A stretch of DNA of 64,000 nt, from the NCBI GenBank assembly GCA_032716605.1, contig CM064551.1, positions 47,304,674 to 47,368,673 of the forward strand. Reading direction: 5' to 3'. Both the position numbers and the translations under genes were made by a program. The notes under the pieces are model-generated. The model saw nothing but the letters and a program-made list of their open reading frames with translations, was not told where the DNA came from and ran no database searches. Positions 1 through 9,965 of the stretch are shown in pieces. Every line of letters starts with the position of its first letter. Position 1 is the first letter of the stretch. Source of the DNA: Paralithodes platypus. Lineage: Eukaryota; Arthropoda; Malacostraca; Decapoda; Lithodidae.

Positions 1-779
1 TCAAACAAAGAGCGCCTACTTGTAGCTCCTTTTTTCACATATTTTCTCCCTTTTCCCTTTTCTGTAGTAGTATGTCTCCTCTCGGGGGAAATAGGGGGTA
101 AATAGGCCGAAAGTGGGGGGTCCTCAACCCTAGGCAGTGCTGGTGGTGGTGGGGAAGAATGGCGGGCGCCTGGGGCAACTTGGGTGGCGTGGGTAGATAA
201 GGAAGACAATGGCGGGTCAACCTCACCCTCACGCTCAGCCTCACTGGCACCCTCACGCACTGCTCCCTCACCAAGTTTTAGGGCCTCTTTCCTGGCTGCC
301 GCGGCCGCCTTTTCAAGAACTTGCTTCTTATAAAAGCGTATCTTGAATGGGGATTTAGCTGGCGAAGGGCTAGGTGTCGTGTCACTCAACCTAAACTTGG
401 CAGTCGACCTAGTGCTGTCCCATTCGCTCACTCTCACTACACTCTCATCACCTTGCACAACTATATCACGTTCAGTACTATCATCACTTTCATCGTCATG
501 CTCAAATCCAACAAATTGCGCGTCTCTTTGATGAATTTCGTCTAGATCGTCTAAATTTTCACTATAGTGAGACTGATAAGACTCGGAGCTATCACTGCCC
601 AAGTCATCAACACTATTTTGTCCTTCACCACGTTCATAACTCCTCAAAGCTATTTCAATACCTCCGGGAGTCAACGCATCTTGTACGTGCCTTTGCGTTA
701 GGGCGCGACGAACATGGGCAGGCGTCGAAGGGAGCATGGAATCGGACACAGGGGAATCACTTTTTGGGCTAGTATCCAT
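1..779 (-). CDS. piggyBac-like transposase, N-terminal part (partial, runs off the window)
   Basis: On the minus strand an uninterrupted frame runs from the ATG at 779 to the window edge, about 259 codons. The first ~130 residues are Ser/Asp/Glu-rich, with a cluster around SDSSES and an acidic stretch EHDDESDD. A basic Lys/Ala-rich patch, a proline run and a Lys/Arg-rich stretch follow. No catalytic domain lies inside the window. An acidic low-complexity N-terminus is usual for piggyBac (PGBD-type) transposases, and the frame starts about 190 bp inside a TTAA-bounded terminus with CCCTT/ACCCGGG motifs. The identification therefore rests on context, because the DDD catalytic core is not visible. 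It could also be a domesticated or unrelated acidic protein. Confidence 0.5.
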   Translation of the reverse strand, partial: MDTSPKSDSPVSDSMLPSTPAHVRRALTQRHVQDALTPGGIEIALRSYERGEGQNSVDDLGSDSSESYQSHYSENLDDLDEIHQRDAQFVGFEHDDESDDSTERDIVVQGDESVVRVSEWDSTRSTAKFRLSDTTPSPSPAKSPFKIRFYKKQVLEKAAAAARKEALKLGEGAVREGASEAEREGEVDPPLSSLSTHATQVAPGARHSSPPPPALPRVEDPPLSAYLPPISPERRHTTTEKGKGRKYVKKGATSRRSLF

Positions 780-974
780 GATGGCGGCAGGGTAGAGACT
801 GTTTTGGTGGCGTACATGGTGTCTGGTGGCGTCGCCTAGCGACCACGGAACGAAATGTTTACGCGCGCCATTCGAAAGCACATACGCAAGCAATGGTACA
901 ATGTTGTACCACCCGGGTTCCTCGGGTCAAAACATAATGGTACACACGTGTACCACCCGGGGTTGAAGGGTTAA
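1..974 (-). mobile_element. piggyBac-like element, one terminus plus start of its ORF
   Basis: Read on the minus strand the element starts at TTAA (971-974) followed by CCCTTCAACCCCGGG. Two subterminal palindromes, GGTACACACGTGTACC (939-954) and GGTACAATGTTGTACC (895-910), are each followed by an ACCCGGG motif and lie 44 bp apart. This looks like a terminal inverted repeat with repeated transposase-binding sites. TTAA targets and CCCT-type ends are hallmarks of the piggyBac superfamily. The other end lies outside the window. The terminus resembles those of the TTAA MITEs at 18604-19084 and 55517-56004. Confidence 0.65.
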
Positions 975-1036
975 CCTAACCTAACCTAAATGTATTTGGG
1001 GGCTGTTAGGTTAGGTTTTTTGGTTAGGTTAATGCT
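971..1036. repeat. TTAGG-like inverted repeat next to the piggyBac-like terminus
   Basis: Three CCTAA units directly follow the TTAA. About 20 bp later come GTTAGGTTAGGTT and then another GGTTAGGTTAA, so the block can fold on itself. TTAGG is the usual arthropod telomere unit. Only a few units are present and they face both ways, so this is an interstitial repeat and not a telomere end. Confidence 0.6.
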
Positions 1037-1838
1037 AAAAAAATTGTTTAAGCCAAGAAAGAAAAAAATTCCCATGGATAAAAAGTATAGGCCTATAGCA
1101 ATGAAGCATAGAATGATAGGAACCCAAAACTACCATTAGAAATGAGATTCCAGCTGTGGTGCGACTCGTAAATATTGACCAATAGGTTTTCCCGAGATTT
1201 CTAATTACCGTACTGTACTGTAATTACAAACACTATACTGTATATTGATGCAAATGAACAATTTTTGGTATGATTAGGAGTAGTGGGTGTACACATTATT
1301 TCCATTGTGTGTATTGTAATTCCATATTTAAACCCACTATCTTGTAGTTTGAAAGATCCTCTACACCTTGATATACTGTACAATTAAGTATGTGGCAGAA
1401 TATGTATAAGTGTACATATACCTGTAAATACAGTCCTCCTCTACCACTCCTCTCTTCACCAACATGTAAACAAACCCAGAGTCGATATACGCTTCAAGTC
1501 GCTGTGCAGACATCCGAACACAGGGTTTATCGTGACGTCATCTAGAATATAAGTGCTAGTATGCGAATAATATCTATAGTCACGGTTTGCGCATTTGAGT
1601 GATTATTATTGATGTTCTTTTGTTTGCCAAACCTGCTCATCATATCATCCAGTCATTTATTATTTTTTGGGTCAGTTCAACCAGGTTTCATTTGAACGAG
1701 TGTGGAATAAGGTTAAGGTAACTGTCCTAAGATTTGCGAAGTTACCGGTATTGTATTTTCTGAGGACATCAACTCATCACAACATTTGGTAAAGGTTAGT
1801 AGCTGCTAGATATAGGTTAGTACCTGTAAGTACACTAC
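1037..1838. other. unassigned DNA with a CRE/TATA-like pair
   Basis: No convincing gene is present. A perfect TGACGTCA lies at 1533-1540, followed by ATATAAG at about 1547-1553. This could be a plus-strand promoter, perhaps part of the 5' UTR of the LINE-b copy whose coding sequence begins ~300 bp downstream. That link is a guess, since no second LINE-b 5' end is in the window for comparison. Confidence 0.3.
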
Positions 1839-2227
1839 ATGAACACCTGGACCTGTTCCTCATGCCCCTCCCTCTCCCAGTCAAATCCCTCGCCTAAAAC
1901 CCGTCCACCTCTCCTCCCCAACCCACCTAGCCTTCCCATATCATCCACTCCCCCCCCCCCCCCCTCCCCTAAAACCCGTCCACCTAACCCACCTAACCTT
2001 CCCATACCATCCACATCCTCAACTCAACACACCACACCCCATCCTAATCCATTCCAACCCCCATCTCCTGCTCCCCAATCCCTACCCCCACCTCACCCAT
2101 CCCAACCCCCAGCCCCTCCCTCACCCCCCCCCCCCCCCCCAACCCCCACCCTCACCCCCACCCCCACCCCATCCTCGTGCAGCAGCACCCAACATACATC
2201 GTGCACATAACATTAACATACTTCAAT

Positions 2228-2757
2228 CGGGCGGGTGCCCAACCCCGAAAGGGGTTGAAATAGGGGAGCTATCCCCCTGCCAAAGGCGGCCTTCTAGGGC
2301 CTTTCCTAGCTGATGCTGAGAGGATTGGGTTCTAGTCATGTGGTGATAGGCTGGTCTATCAGAGTGAGAGCTGAGCAATCTCTGCCATACCCATAGCTTA
2401 CTCTGACTGTTCCTTTAACTTATATATTTTCTAGATCTCAAGTGACGGCGTCTCTTCCGTGGATTGACCTCCCAATCTACCAAGATTGGAAGCCAAAGCG
2501 TCACATTTTTCCCTTGCCCCTCAACTTTCTCTTCATAATTGCTGAGGGGCACAGGGCCCTGGGTGGGGCTTTGGTTTCCCGGGCGTTTCTGCACCCTCCT
2601 CAGCTCCCCGCCATGGAGTGGCTTCGGTCACCCAGGCTTTATTGTGGTCGGCGGGGAGGGTTCTGTGGGGGCACTCGGTTATGGCCTTGGAATTGCTCGG
2701 GGCCTTGGGGCTGTTCGGCCAGGCAGCTTGGGGAACAACAACAACAACAACAACAAC
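2228..2757 (+). mobile_element. SINE-b copy 1 (full length, ~0.53 kb)
   Basis: It starts CGGGCGGGTGCCC and ends with TTCGGCCAGGCAGCTTGGGG followed by (AAC)n. An imperfect target duplication flanks it: AACATACTTCAAT on the left and AACATTCTTCAAT on the right. Removing it restores the LINE-b endonuclease frame. There is no coding sequence of its own. Long frames crossing it, with poly-Gln or poly-Asn from the AAC tail, are artefacts. The 5' end forms a stem with a GAAA loop (AACCCC GAAA GGGGTT). Confidence 0.75.
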
Positions 2758-3135
2758 ATTCTTCAATTGAACATAGATGGCATCAACACAAAGAAACACG
2801 AACTCTCACACTTCATCAAACAACACAACATACACATTGCCATCTTACAAGAAACAAAACTCTGCACAACACAAAAAACACCCACATTTCATAATTTCAC
2901 CACCATCAGACAAAACGGGCTGTCGGCGGGGGCGGTGGACTCATCACCCTGGTACACAAAGAAATATCATACATAGTAACCAGTGTACAAACCAAATCCC
3001 TCCTCCCCCCAAATGATAACACAACAGAAATACAATCAATTAAAATATGCACTGGCAACAACTCCAACATAACCATCATAAACACATACATCCCTCCCCA
3101 AACATCCCCTACAGTACCAAATGAATACAGACCAC

Positions 3136-4170
3136 ACATTAGTTCCACTAATTTCTTCTTATCTTCATAACAGAAAAATACGTGTAATGGTAGATGGCCT
3201 TTATTCTCAATTTCACTCAATAAATGCTGGTGTTCCCCAGGGATCAGTTTTGGCCCCAACTCTGTTCCTCATTCATATCAATGATCTCATATCTACCACT
3301 CATAATCCAATACATTCCTACGCAGATGACTCAACACTCCACAGTTCCTTCACATTTACCAATTCTTTCACCCAACCCGATCTTATAAATTCAAAAATAA
3401 ACACTGCAATTTCTCTGAACCAGGACCTTTCTAGAATTAATGAATGGGGACAAGAGAATCTAGTTTCCTTTAATGCACAGAAAACCAAGTACATTCAATT
3501 TTCTAACCGACAGAATCTCACTGACTCCCATATATTTGTTAATGATGTAAATATTCCCACTTCCCCTAGTATTGACATTCTCGGTGTAACATTAACTACT
3601 AACTTGAGCTGGACACATTATGTTAGAAGCATTGCTAAGAATGCCTCTAAAAAACTGGGACTCCTGTACAGAGTTCGAGAATTCTTCACTGACGAGCAGT
3701 TGGCCGTAATATATAAAAGTCATGTGCGCTCTCAGATGGATTACTGTTCACCTCTGTGGGGTGGAAGTGGAGTGGTTGCATTGAGGCAGTTGGACAAAAT
3801 TCAAAATAAAGCTATTAGATTAATCAATAACCCTGCAATCACACAGGACCTTCCTACATTAGCCATACGAAGAAACGTTGCATCCCTTGCATTATTCTAC
3901 AGATATTTTCACAGCAATTGTTCCGAGGAACTTGCTTCAATTGTGCCGCCTCTCCACATCTTTCCCCGTAGAACTAGGGCAGCTGAGAGCGCCCATGAAT
4001 TTACACTTTCTCCTCCACAATGCAGAACTTCTGCTTATCAGAATTCATTTATCCCCAGAGCTACTACTCTTTGGAATTCACTTCCCTCGAATTGCTTTCC
4101 ACAAACTTACAATCAACAAATGTTTAAATCCAGTTGTTACAAACATTTTATGAATGGAGGATGCCTTTAG
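3136..4170 (+). CDS. LINE-a reverse transcriptase, C-terminal fragment
   Basis: The frame is open for about 345 codons from the truncation point and has no start codon of its own. It begins at the end of the RT fingers/palm region and contains GVPQGSVLAP, the catalytic YADDS box (about 3319-3333) and the thumb and C-terminal domain, ending NGGCL. A short 3' UTR and the poly(A) tail follow. The protein matches the C-terminal half of the 20264-22484 frame with only scattered changes. It lacks the endonuclease and the N-terminal RT motifs, so it cannot support retrotransposition. Confidence 0.85.
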   Translation, partial: TLVPLISSYLHNRKIRVMVDGLYSQFHSINAGVPQGSVLAPTLFLIHINDLISTTHNPIHSYADDSTLHSSFTFTNSFTQPDLINSKINTAISLNQDLSRINEWGQENLVSFNAQKTKYIQFSNRQNLTDSHIFVNDVNIPTSPSIDILGVTLTTNLSWTHYVRSIAKNASKKLGLLYRVREFFTDEQLAVIYKSHVRSQMDYCSPLWGGSGVVALRQLDKIQNKAIRLINNPAITQDLPTLAIRRNVASLALFYRYFHSNCSEELASIVPPLHIFPRRTRAAESAHEFTLSPPQCRTSAYQNSFIPRATTLWNSLPSNCFPQTYNQQMFKSSCYKHFMNGGCL

Positions 4171-4221
4171 GCACATGGACCTTTTTGTTTTATCTGTGTT
4201 TTTCCTTCCTCCGTTCATTGT

Positions 4222-4266
<45 letters not shown>
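3136..4266 (+). mobile_element. LINE-a 3' fragment with poly(A) tail
   Basis: A 5'-truncated LINE-a copy is inserted in the endonuclease region of LINE-b, between GACCACAC and TACAACAC, which are contiguous in the LINE-b copy at about 25275-25290. It ends in a run of about 37 A. It is nearly identical to the corresponding half of the minus-strand LINE-a copy at 20186-22495, so the insertion is probably recent. Confidence 0.9.
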
Positions 4267-4268
<2 letters not shown>

Positions 4269-5027
4269 ACAACACATCACAAACACCCCACACATCATCC
4301 TGGGTGGTGACTTCAACGCCAAGACGTCGGCCTGGTTTGTCGACAACCCCGACACAGACAGAGGGCTGGTACTACAAAACCAAACTGATAACCTCATCAT
4401 CCTTAACGACATCCATCAACATACCCATATTCCTCACCAAGCCCTCTATAACCCATCATCTCCAGACATCACCTTTTGCTCCCCAGAACTCGCCCCCACA
4501 ACATCCTGGAGGGTGGTCAGAACCTTAGGCTCTGACCACCTCCCGATCATTATCACCACCAAAACCAGACTCACCCCAGCTAGCCACAAACACACATACA
4601 CCAATTATAAAAGAGCTAACTGGGAAGCATTCACAAATGAGACGGAACAACACTTCACAACTCTAAACAGTACACCCATCACTAACATCAACAATGCTGT
4701 TCACATACTCAATAAAACTATCCAAAACGCTGACAAGAAACACATTCCAAGAGGTAACAGAAAAAGACACAACCCCAACTTCACACCAGAAATTCAAAAC
4801 CTCATCAGACAACGCGACATACTGAAACACTCCCCAGCACCCCATACACAAGACATCACACAACAAATTCAAGCACTCAACACCCAAACTAACAACAAAA
4901 ACTAAAATGGAATAACTTCCTACAAACACTTGATCACAAAACAAACCCCCCAAAACTCTACAAAACACTAAACAGCATCACACTTTCCAACAGCAAAACA
5001 ACACAATCACATGCTGCAATCACAACA

Positions 5028-5559
5028 CGGTGCCCAACTCCGAAAGGAGTTGAAATAGGGGAGCTATCCCTCCGCCAAAGGCGGCTTTCTAGGGCCTTTC
5101 CTAGCTGATGCCGAGAGGATTGGGTTCTAGTCATGTGGTGATGGGCTGGTCTATCAGAGTGAGAGCTGAGTGATCTCTGCCATACCCATAGCTTACTCTG
5201 ACTGTTCCTCTTACTTATATATCTTCTAGATCTCAAGTGACGGCGTCTTTTCCGTGGATCGACCTCCCTACTGCCAACCTAAAAGTTGGCAGATTGGGAA
5301 CCAAAGCCGTCACATTTTTCCCTTGCCCCTCAACTTTCCCTTCATAATTGCTGAGGGGCACAGGGCCTTGGGTGGGGCTTTGGTTTCCCGGGCGTTTCCG
5401 CGCCCTCCTCAGCTCCCTGCCTTAGAGTGGCTTCGGTCACCCGGGCTTTGTTAGTGGTAAGCAGGGAGGGTTTTGTGGGGGCGCTCTATAGCCTTGGCCT
5501 TGCTCGGGACCTTGGGGCTGTTCGGCCAGGCAGCCTGGGGAACAACAACAACAACAACA
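5028..5559 (+). mobile_element. SINE-b copy 2 (full length)
   Basis: It starts CGGTGCCCAACTCC and ends CCAGGCAGCCTGGGGAAC plus (AAC)n. It is inserted in an ACAACA stretch of LINE-b; the empty site is visible in the minus-strand LINE-b at about 24500-24520. Its length and both ends match copy 1, which defines the unit. The 5' stem reads AACTCC GAAA GGAGTT, a paired change relative to copy 1. Confidence 0.8.
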
Positions 5560-7567
5560 GATTCTACTCCTTCATGTAAACAACAAGCAAACACTCTCAT
5601 CAATCACTTCTCACATGTCAGCCACCTAAAACCTCACAAAGACGACCGACGTGTCATCCGACGTAAGAGACAATTCCCCACAGACCCTGACTATACACCC
5701 TTCACCAATCACCAGACAAAACATATCATCAACAATCTCAAGCACTCACCCGCCTGTGGCCTAGACAACATAAGCAACATACACCTCAGACACCTGGGAC
5801 CACAAGGCATACAAGCACTCACTAACATATCAAACTACAGCTATTCACACAACACAATACCAGACATTTGGAAGCATGGTATCATCATCACATTCCCCAA
5901 ACCCAACAAAGACCCCACGCTACCCTCCTCGCACCGCCCCATCACACTCCTTTGCTCCCCCTCCAAAGTCATGGAACGCCTAGTATTACAACTAATTACA
6001 CCCGACCTACCCCTAGCTCCAACACAACATGGCTTTAGGCCACTGCACTCCACAAACACTCTTCTCACAGACCTTACACAAAGAGCTTTTGACGGCATCA
6101 ACTCAGCTAGACCACCACACAGATCACTATTAGCCACACTCGACATTAGTAAAGCCTTCGATGCCATCCCCCGCCACAACCTAACAAACAAAATCTACAA
6201 CACAAACATGCACAACAACACAAAAAGGTGGCTGGCCAACTTCCTAGCAGGCAGATGTGCACACGTATCTTTTGCCGGTCAGTCATCTAAAATCAGAAAC
6301 TTTCCAAGCGGAGTCCCACAAGGATCCGTCCTATCGCCCGCACTCTTCAATCTGTACATGCACGATATAACTACACCCAATACGCCCCAAATAAACTTAG
6401 CCTCCTATGCAGAGGACATAACACTCACATGCACACACCATGACCCAAGAAGAGCAACAGATCTCCTTCAACCCTATCTCAACACACTACATGGCTGGTG
6501 CACTACAAACAGACTTAATCTAGCCCCAGCCAAATCCACCGCAACCCTGCTCACAAGCTAGACAGGAGAACACGAATACATCCCTCAGCTCACCATAAAC
6601 AACACACCCCTAACACATACACACACACCCAAAATCCTAGGAGTAACATATGATACTCATATGACATTCAAACATCACACCACAAACATTAAAAAGAAAC
6701 TGACACCCAGACTTAACGCCCTCAGGTCACTTGCTCACACAAAATTTGGACACAACAAAGAAACTACCACCACAGTATATAAACAATACATAAGATCAGT
6801 GATGGAATACGCAAGCCCAGCCTGGGCTTCTAACCTAGCTGAAACACATCATAAGACCTTAAAGACTATTCAAAACAAAGCCCTGAAGATCATTACAGGC
6901 TGCACAGCTACTGCACCCACAGATCACCTACATCAAGAAACCAAAATCCTCAAAGTCAAAGACCATCTGGACATGAGAGGCACTCAATTCCTGGCAGCAG
7001 CCTCCACGAACCAAGACCACCCACTAAACTACATGGCAACACACCCACAGACACCAAGAAATATCAAAACAACACCCAGCACACGGTATCACACACAATT
7101 ATTGTCCTCTCTCCCTCCCTGCCCACCCCGAACCAACTTCCAGAAGCACAGCCATACTCATATCTCTCGCCGATCCATCCACTCACTCACAGACAACACG
7201 CAGCTGCATGCAAGACCTCCCGAAATCCATCCTTCCGAATCCTCCCTTCCTCGAGAGGACAGAGTCCACCTGGCCAGGCTGAGATGCGGACACCATCCAG
7301 CTCTCCTGAGCTATCAGAAGAGACTGGATGACTCCGTTGTCGACGCCTGCCCGGGATGTAACACAGCACCCCATACCATTAAACACATCATAGAAGACTG
7401 CCTTTCACACAACCACTTACACCAACAACACAATCTACACTCAATGAGAGCTCTGTGGGAAAGCCCGATCGTGGCCATGGCCTTCCTCAGGGACTCGGGG
7501 CTGTTCGGCCAGGCAGCTTAGGGAACAGGAACAGGAACAACAACAACGACGACAACAACAACTCCTA

Positions 7568-7951
7568 CAGAGTGAGAGCTGAGCGATCTCTGCCATACCC
7601 ATAGCTTACTCTGACTGTTCCTTTTACTTATATATCTTCTAGATCTCAAGTGACGGCGTCTTTTCCGTGGATCGACCTCCCTACTGCCAACCTAAAAGTT
7701 GGCAGATTGGGAGCCAAAGCGTCACATTTTTCCCTTACCCCTCAACTTTCCCTTCATAATTGCTGAGGGGCACAGGGCCTTGGGTGGGGCTTTGGTTTCC
7801 CGGGCGTTTCCGCACCCTCCTCAGCTCCCTGCCTTAGAGTGGCTTCGGTCACCCGGGCTTTGTTAGTGGTAAGCAGGGAGGGTTTTGTGGGGGCGCTCTA
7901 TGGCCTTGGCCTTGCTCGGGACCTTGGGGCTGTTCGGCCAGGCAGCCTGGG
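7568..7951 (+). mobile_element. SINE-b copy 3 (5'-truncated, tail missing)
   Basis: It matches SINE-b from the AGAGTGAGAGCTGAG segment to CAGGCAGCCTGGG, but the (AAC)n tail is absent and Gypsy sequence follows directly. Its left edge abuts the (AAC)n tail of LINE-b. The missing tail suggests a later deletion or recombination at this junction. A frame reads through into the Gypsy ORF, but the join is accidental. Confidence 0.7.
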
Positions 7952-9335
7952 TGAAGACTACACCTGCACTAACTGTGGCCGTCGTGGTCATAAGCCTAGG
8001 ACTCCTGCTTGCCCTGCTGCCACCGCCCAGTGTCGTCGCTGCAACCATATGGGCCACTACGACAAATGCTGCAGATCTTCCAAGACGCCCGCCACACAGG
8101 ACAACAACGCTTCCTCCCACAACAAGTCTACAGCGAAGAAGACCACAAGTTGCCGACGTGTGGGATCACCTGTTCAGGCACCCACACTGACATCTGTGAG
8201 TCTCACCTACAGCGGCACCACTAGAAAACTCCACATGCTTCCTGACACAGGTGCAGACATCACAGTGATCGGCCGACGACACCTCGACATACTTCGGATT
8301 CCTATCAGCAGCCAACGACCTCCGCCTCCAACGCTCAACGCGGATGGCTCTGCAATGGCTCCTGCTTTGGGGACGTTTCATGCACAACTCGCCATCAGCA
8401 AACGCTCCTGTTCGGCCACAATCCAAGTCTGCGAGGGTGTTCAGACGCCGCTTCTGTCCAAACGCCACTGTCAAGCATTGGCCATCATATCAGCGAAATT
8501 CCCCAAGCCAATTCTACAGGTCAAACACATCAACAGGTGTAAGGAGCTACCCATCACAGCCACCACATCACCTGCACAGGTTGACCCTGGCAAAGTCGGA
8601 GCGATCAAGGACTTCCCGACACCAGCCAACATCACCGACCTTCGCTCCTTCATGGGTTTGGTGAACCAGCTGGCGGAGTTCACCCCCGACATCGCCACTG
8701 CCGCTCAGCCCCTGCGCCCCCTGATGAGCCCGAAGAGGTCGTTTATGTGGACCGCTGACCATGATGAGGCTTTCCGCCGGGTCAAGGCTGCCCTGCTCAG
8801 TCCACCCGTCCTGGCCCCATTCGACCCTTCCCTACCAGTGATTCTACAAACTGATGCATCCCACCTCAACGGTATTGGATATGCCCTCCTACAAGATCAT
8901 GGCAACAACCGTCTCCGCTTAGTTCAGTGTGGCTCGAGGTTCCTAAGCGACCCCGAGTCCCGCTATGCCACCATTGAGCTGGAGATGCTAGCCGTGGTCT
9001 GGGCCATGTCCAAGTGCAAGTTCTACCTCATCGGACTGCAACACTTCACCCTCATGACGGACCATCGCCCCCTCATCCCCATCTTCAACAACTACACCCT
9101 TGATACGGTTGAAAATCCCCGCCTCCAACGTCTGAAGGAGAAAGTCGCACCTTACCTCTTCACAGCCGTCTGGCGCGCTGGCAAGTTGCTCTGCATCCCT
9201 GATGCGTTGTCACGGGCCCCTGTCAGCCACCCGACGCCAGAGGATGAGTTAGCATGTGCCGACGCCACGGTTCACCTCAGGTCCCTCGTGACTGTCAACG
9301 CCGCCGCCGTCATAGAGTCAGTCAGAGAGGAGGGT
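7952..9335 (+). pseudogene. Gypsy Gag-Pol remnant: zinc knuckles, protease, RNase H; RT deleted
   Basis: Two CCHC-type knuckles begin the segment (CTNCGRRGH and CRRCNHMGHYDKC). An aspartic protease with LPDTGADITVIG follows at about 8239-8275. Near 8580 the frame jumps from the protease-RT linker straight into the thumb (FPTPANITDLRSFMGLVNQL). The RT fingers and palm with the catalytic Asp pair are therefore missing, yet the frame stays open across the join. RNase H follows (LQTDASHLNGIGYALLQDHG; ATIELEMLAVVWA; DALSRAP). The reading frame is broken by the LINE-c insertion at 9343. As a product it would be a protease plus RNase H without polymerase. Confidence 0.85.
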
Positions 9336-9965
9336 CACATCCGTCGCGGTCCGGGATTTTTCGAGTATCCCGCGGGATACTGGTGATTAAACTTCCAAAA
9401 AATCACACACAAAAACAAACGTAGTGTCGCGGTTCTGTGAAGTGCAAAATCGAACCGATTGATAAAATATCTGGAGAGATATACGCGTTTTGGAGAAAAA
9501 AAACGTTACGTCCCAAAAGCAAAGTGTTAGCTATATAGTCCTATGAAATCAATCAGGGCTATGGGAAAATAGGAAGCCTAAGTTAAAAGTGATAGTGAAC
9601 ATCGTATATCACGTAAATAAACTAGGAAAGTATAATACAGAGAATTAAAGTCAGGGGAACTTTTAACTTTTAGCTTGGGAACAGGACGTATGCTGTAAAC
9701 AAAATACCCTCAGTGACCGCAAAGACCATAAACACATATATCCCGTTGCTCTCCTGGACACGTCCCCTCCCCTCCCCCTATACGATTTTACCAAAAGCGA
9801 AACTTAACCTCGACAGGAAAGGGTACCGACAAAACAAATATCGTAAATACATTTAATAGCAAACAGAGAAAAACAATATTTAAACAATTAATCAGTGCAG
9901 ATTATTTCTCGACCATATCGCAGGTTAATAGTGACGTTATTGGAGAGAAAGATCTCCCACACAAC

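Larger units (their letters stand above)
1976..7521 (+). pseudogene. LINE-b ORF2-type protein (APE endonuclease + RT), broken
   Basis: The N-terminus is proline-rich. Its frame continues across the first SINE-b insertion into the endonuclease start (NILQLNIDG; then LQETKL). Later endonuclease motifs are GGDFNAK (~4300) and SDHLP (~4530). RT blocks include KVMERLV, LDISKAFDAIP and GVPQGSVL. The C-terminus carries CPGCNTAPHTIKHIIEDC, a CCHC-like motif common in jockey/R1-type elements. The copy is dead. There are frameshifts near the poly-C at ~1951-1964, at ~2920 and at ~4900, and a TAG at 6559-6561 where the other copy has Trp. The RT box reads YAED instead of YADD (~6407-6418), so a catalytic Asp is lost. 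The stop lies inside the 3'-terminal GCTTAGGGAAC sequence, so there is almost no 3' UTR. Confidence 0.8.
1839..7562 (+). mobile_element. LINE-b non-LTR retrotransposon, long copy interrupted by three insertions
   Basis: Segments 1839-2227, 2755-3135, 4267-5027 and 5560-7562 join into one element. They hold a proline-rich N-terminus, an APE endonuclease, RT, a C-terminal zinc-knuckle-like region and an (AAC)n tail. The intruders are SINE-b (2228-2757), a LINE-a 3' fragment (3136-4266) and SINE-b (5028-5559). The minus-strand LINE-b copy at 22525-25352 is uninterrupted over the last two junctions and shows the empty sites. The true 5' end is unknown and may lie upstream of 1839. Confidence 0.8.

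Noticed and set aside
35..274. Minus-strand 79-codon frame near the left edge
   Set aside because: A different minus-strand frame is open from 779 to the window edge and fits the piggyBac-like context better; this one is its shadow.
321..545. Plus-strand small frames near the left edge
   Set aside because: They are antisense to the piggyBac-like ORF and have no supporting motif.
2442..2976. Frames with poly-Gln or poly-Asn runs across SINE-b
   Set aside because: They are translations of the (AAC)n tail joined to LINE-b sequence; the SINE-b boundaries and target duplication show the join is accidental.
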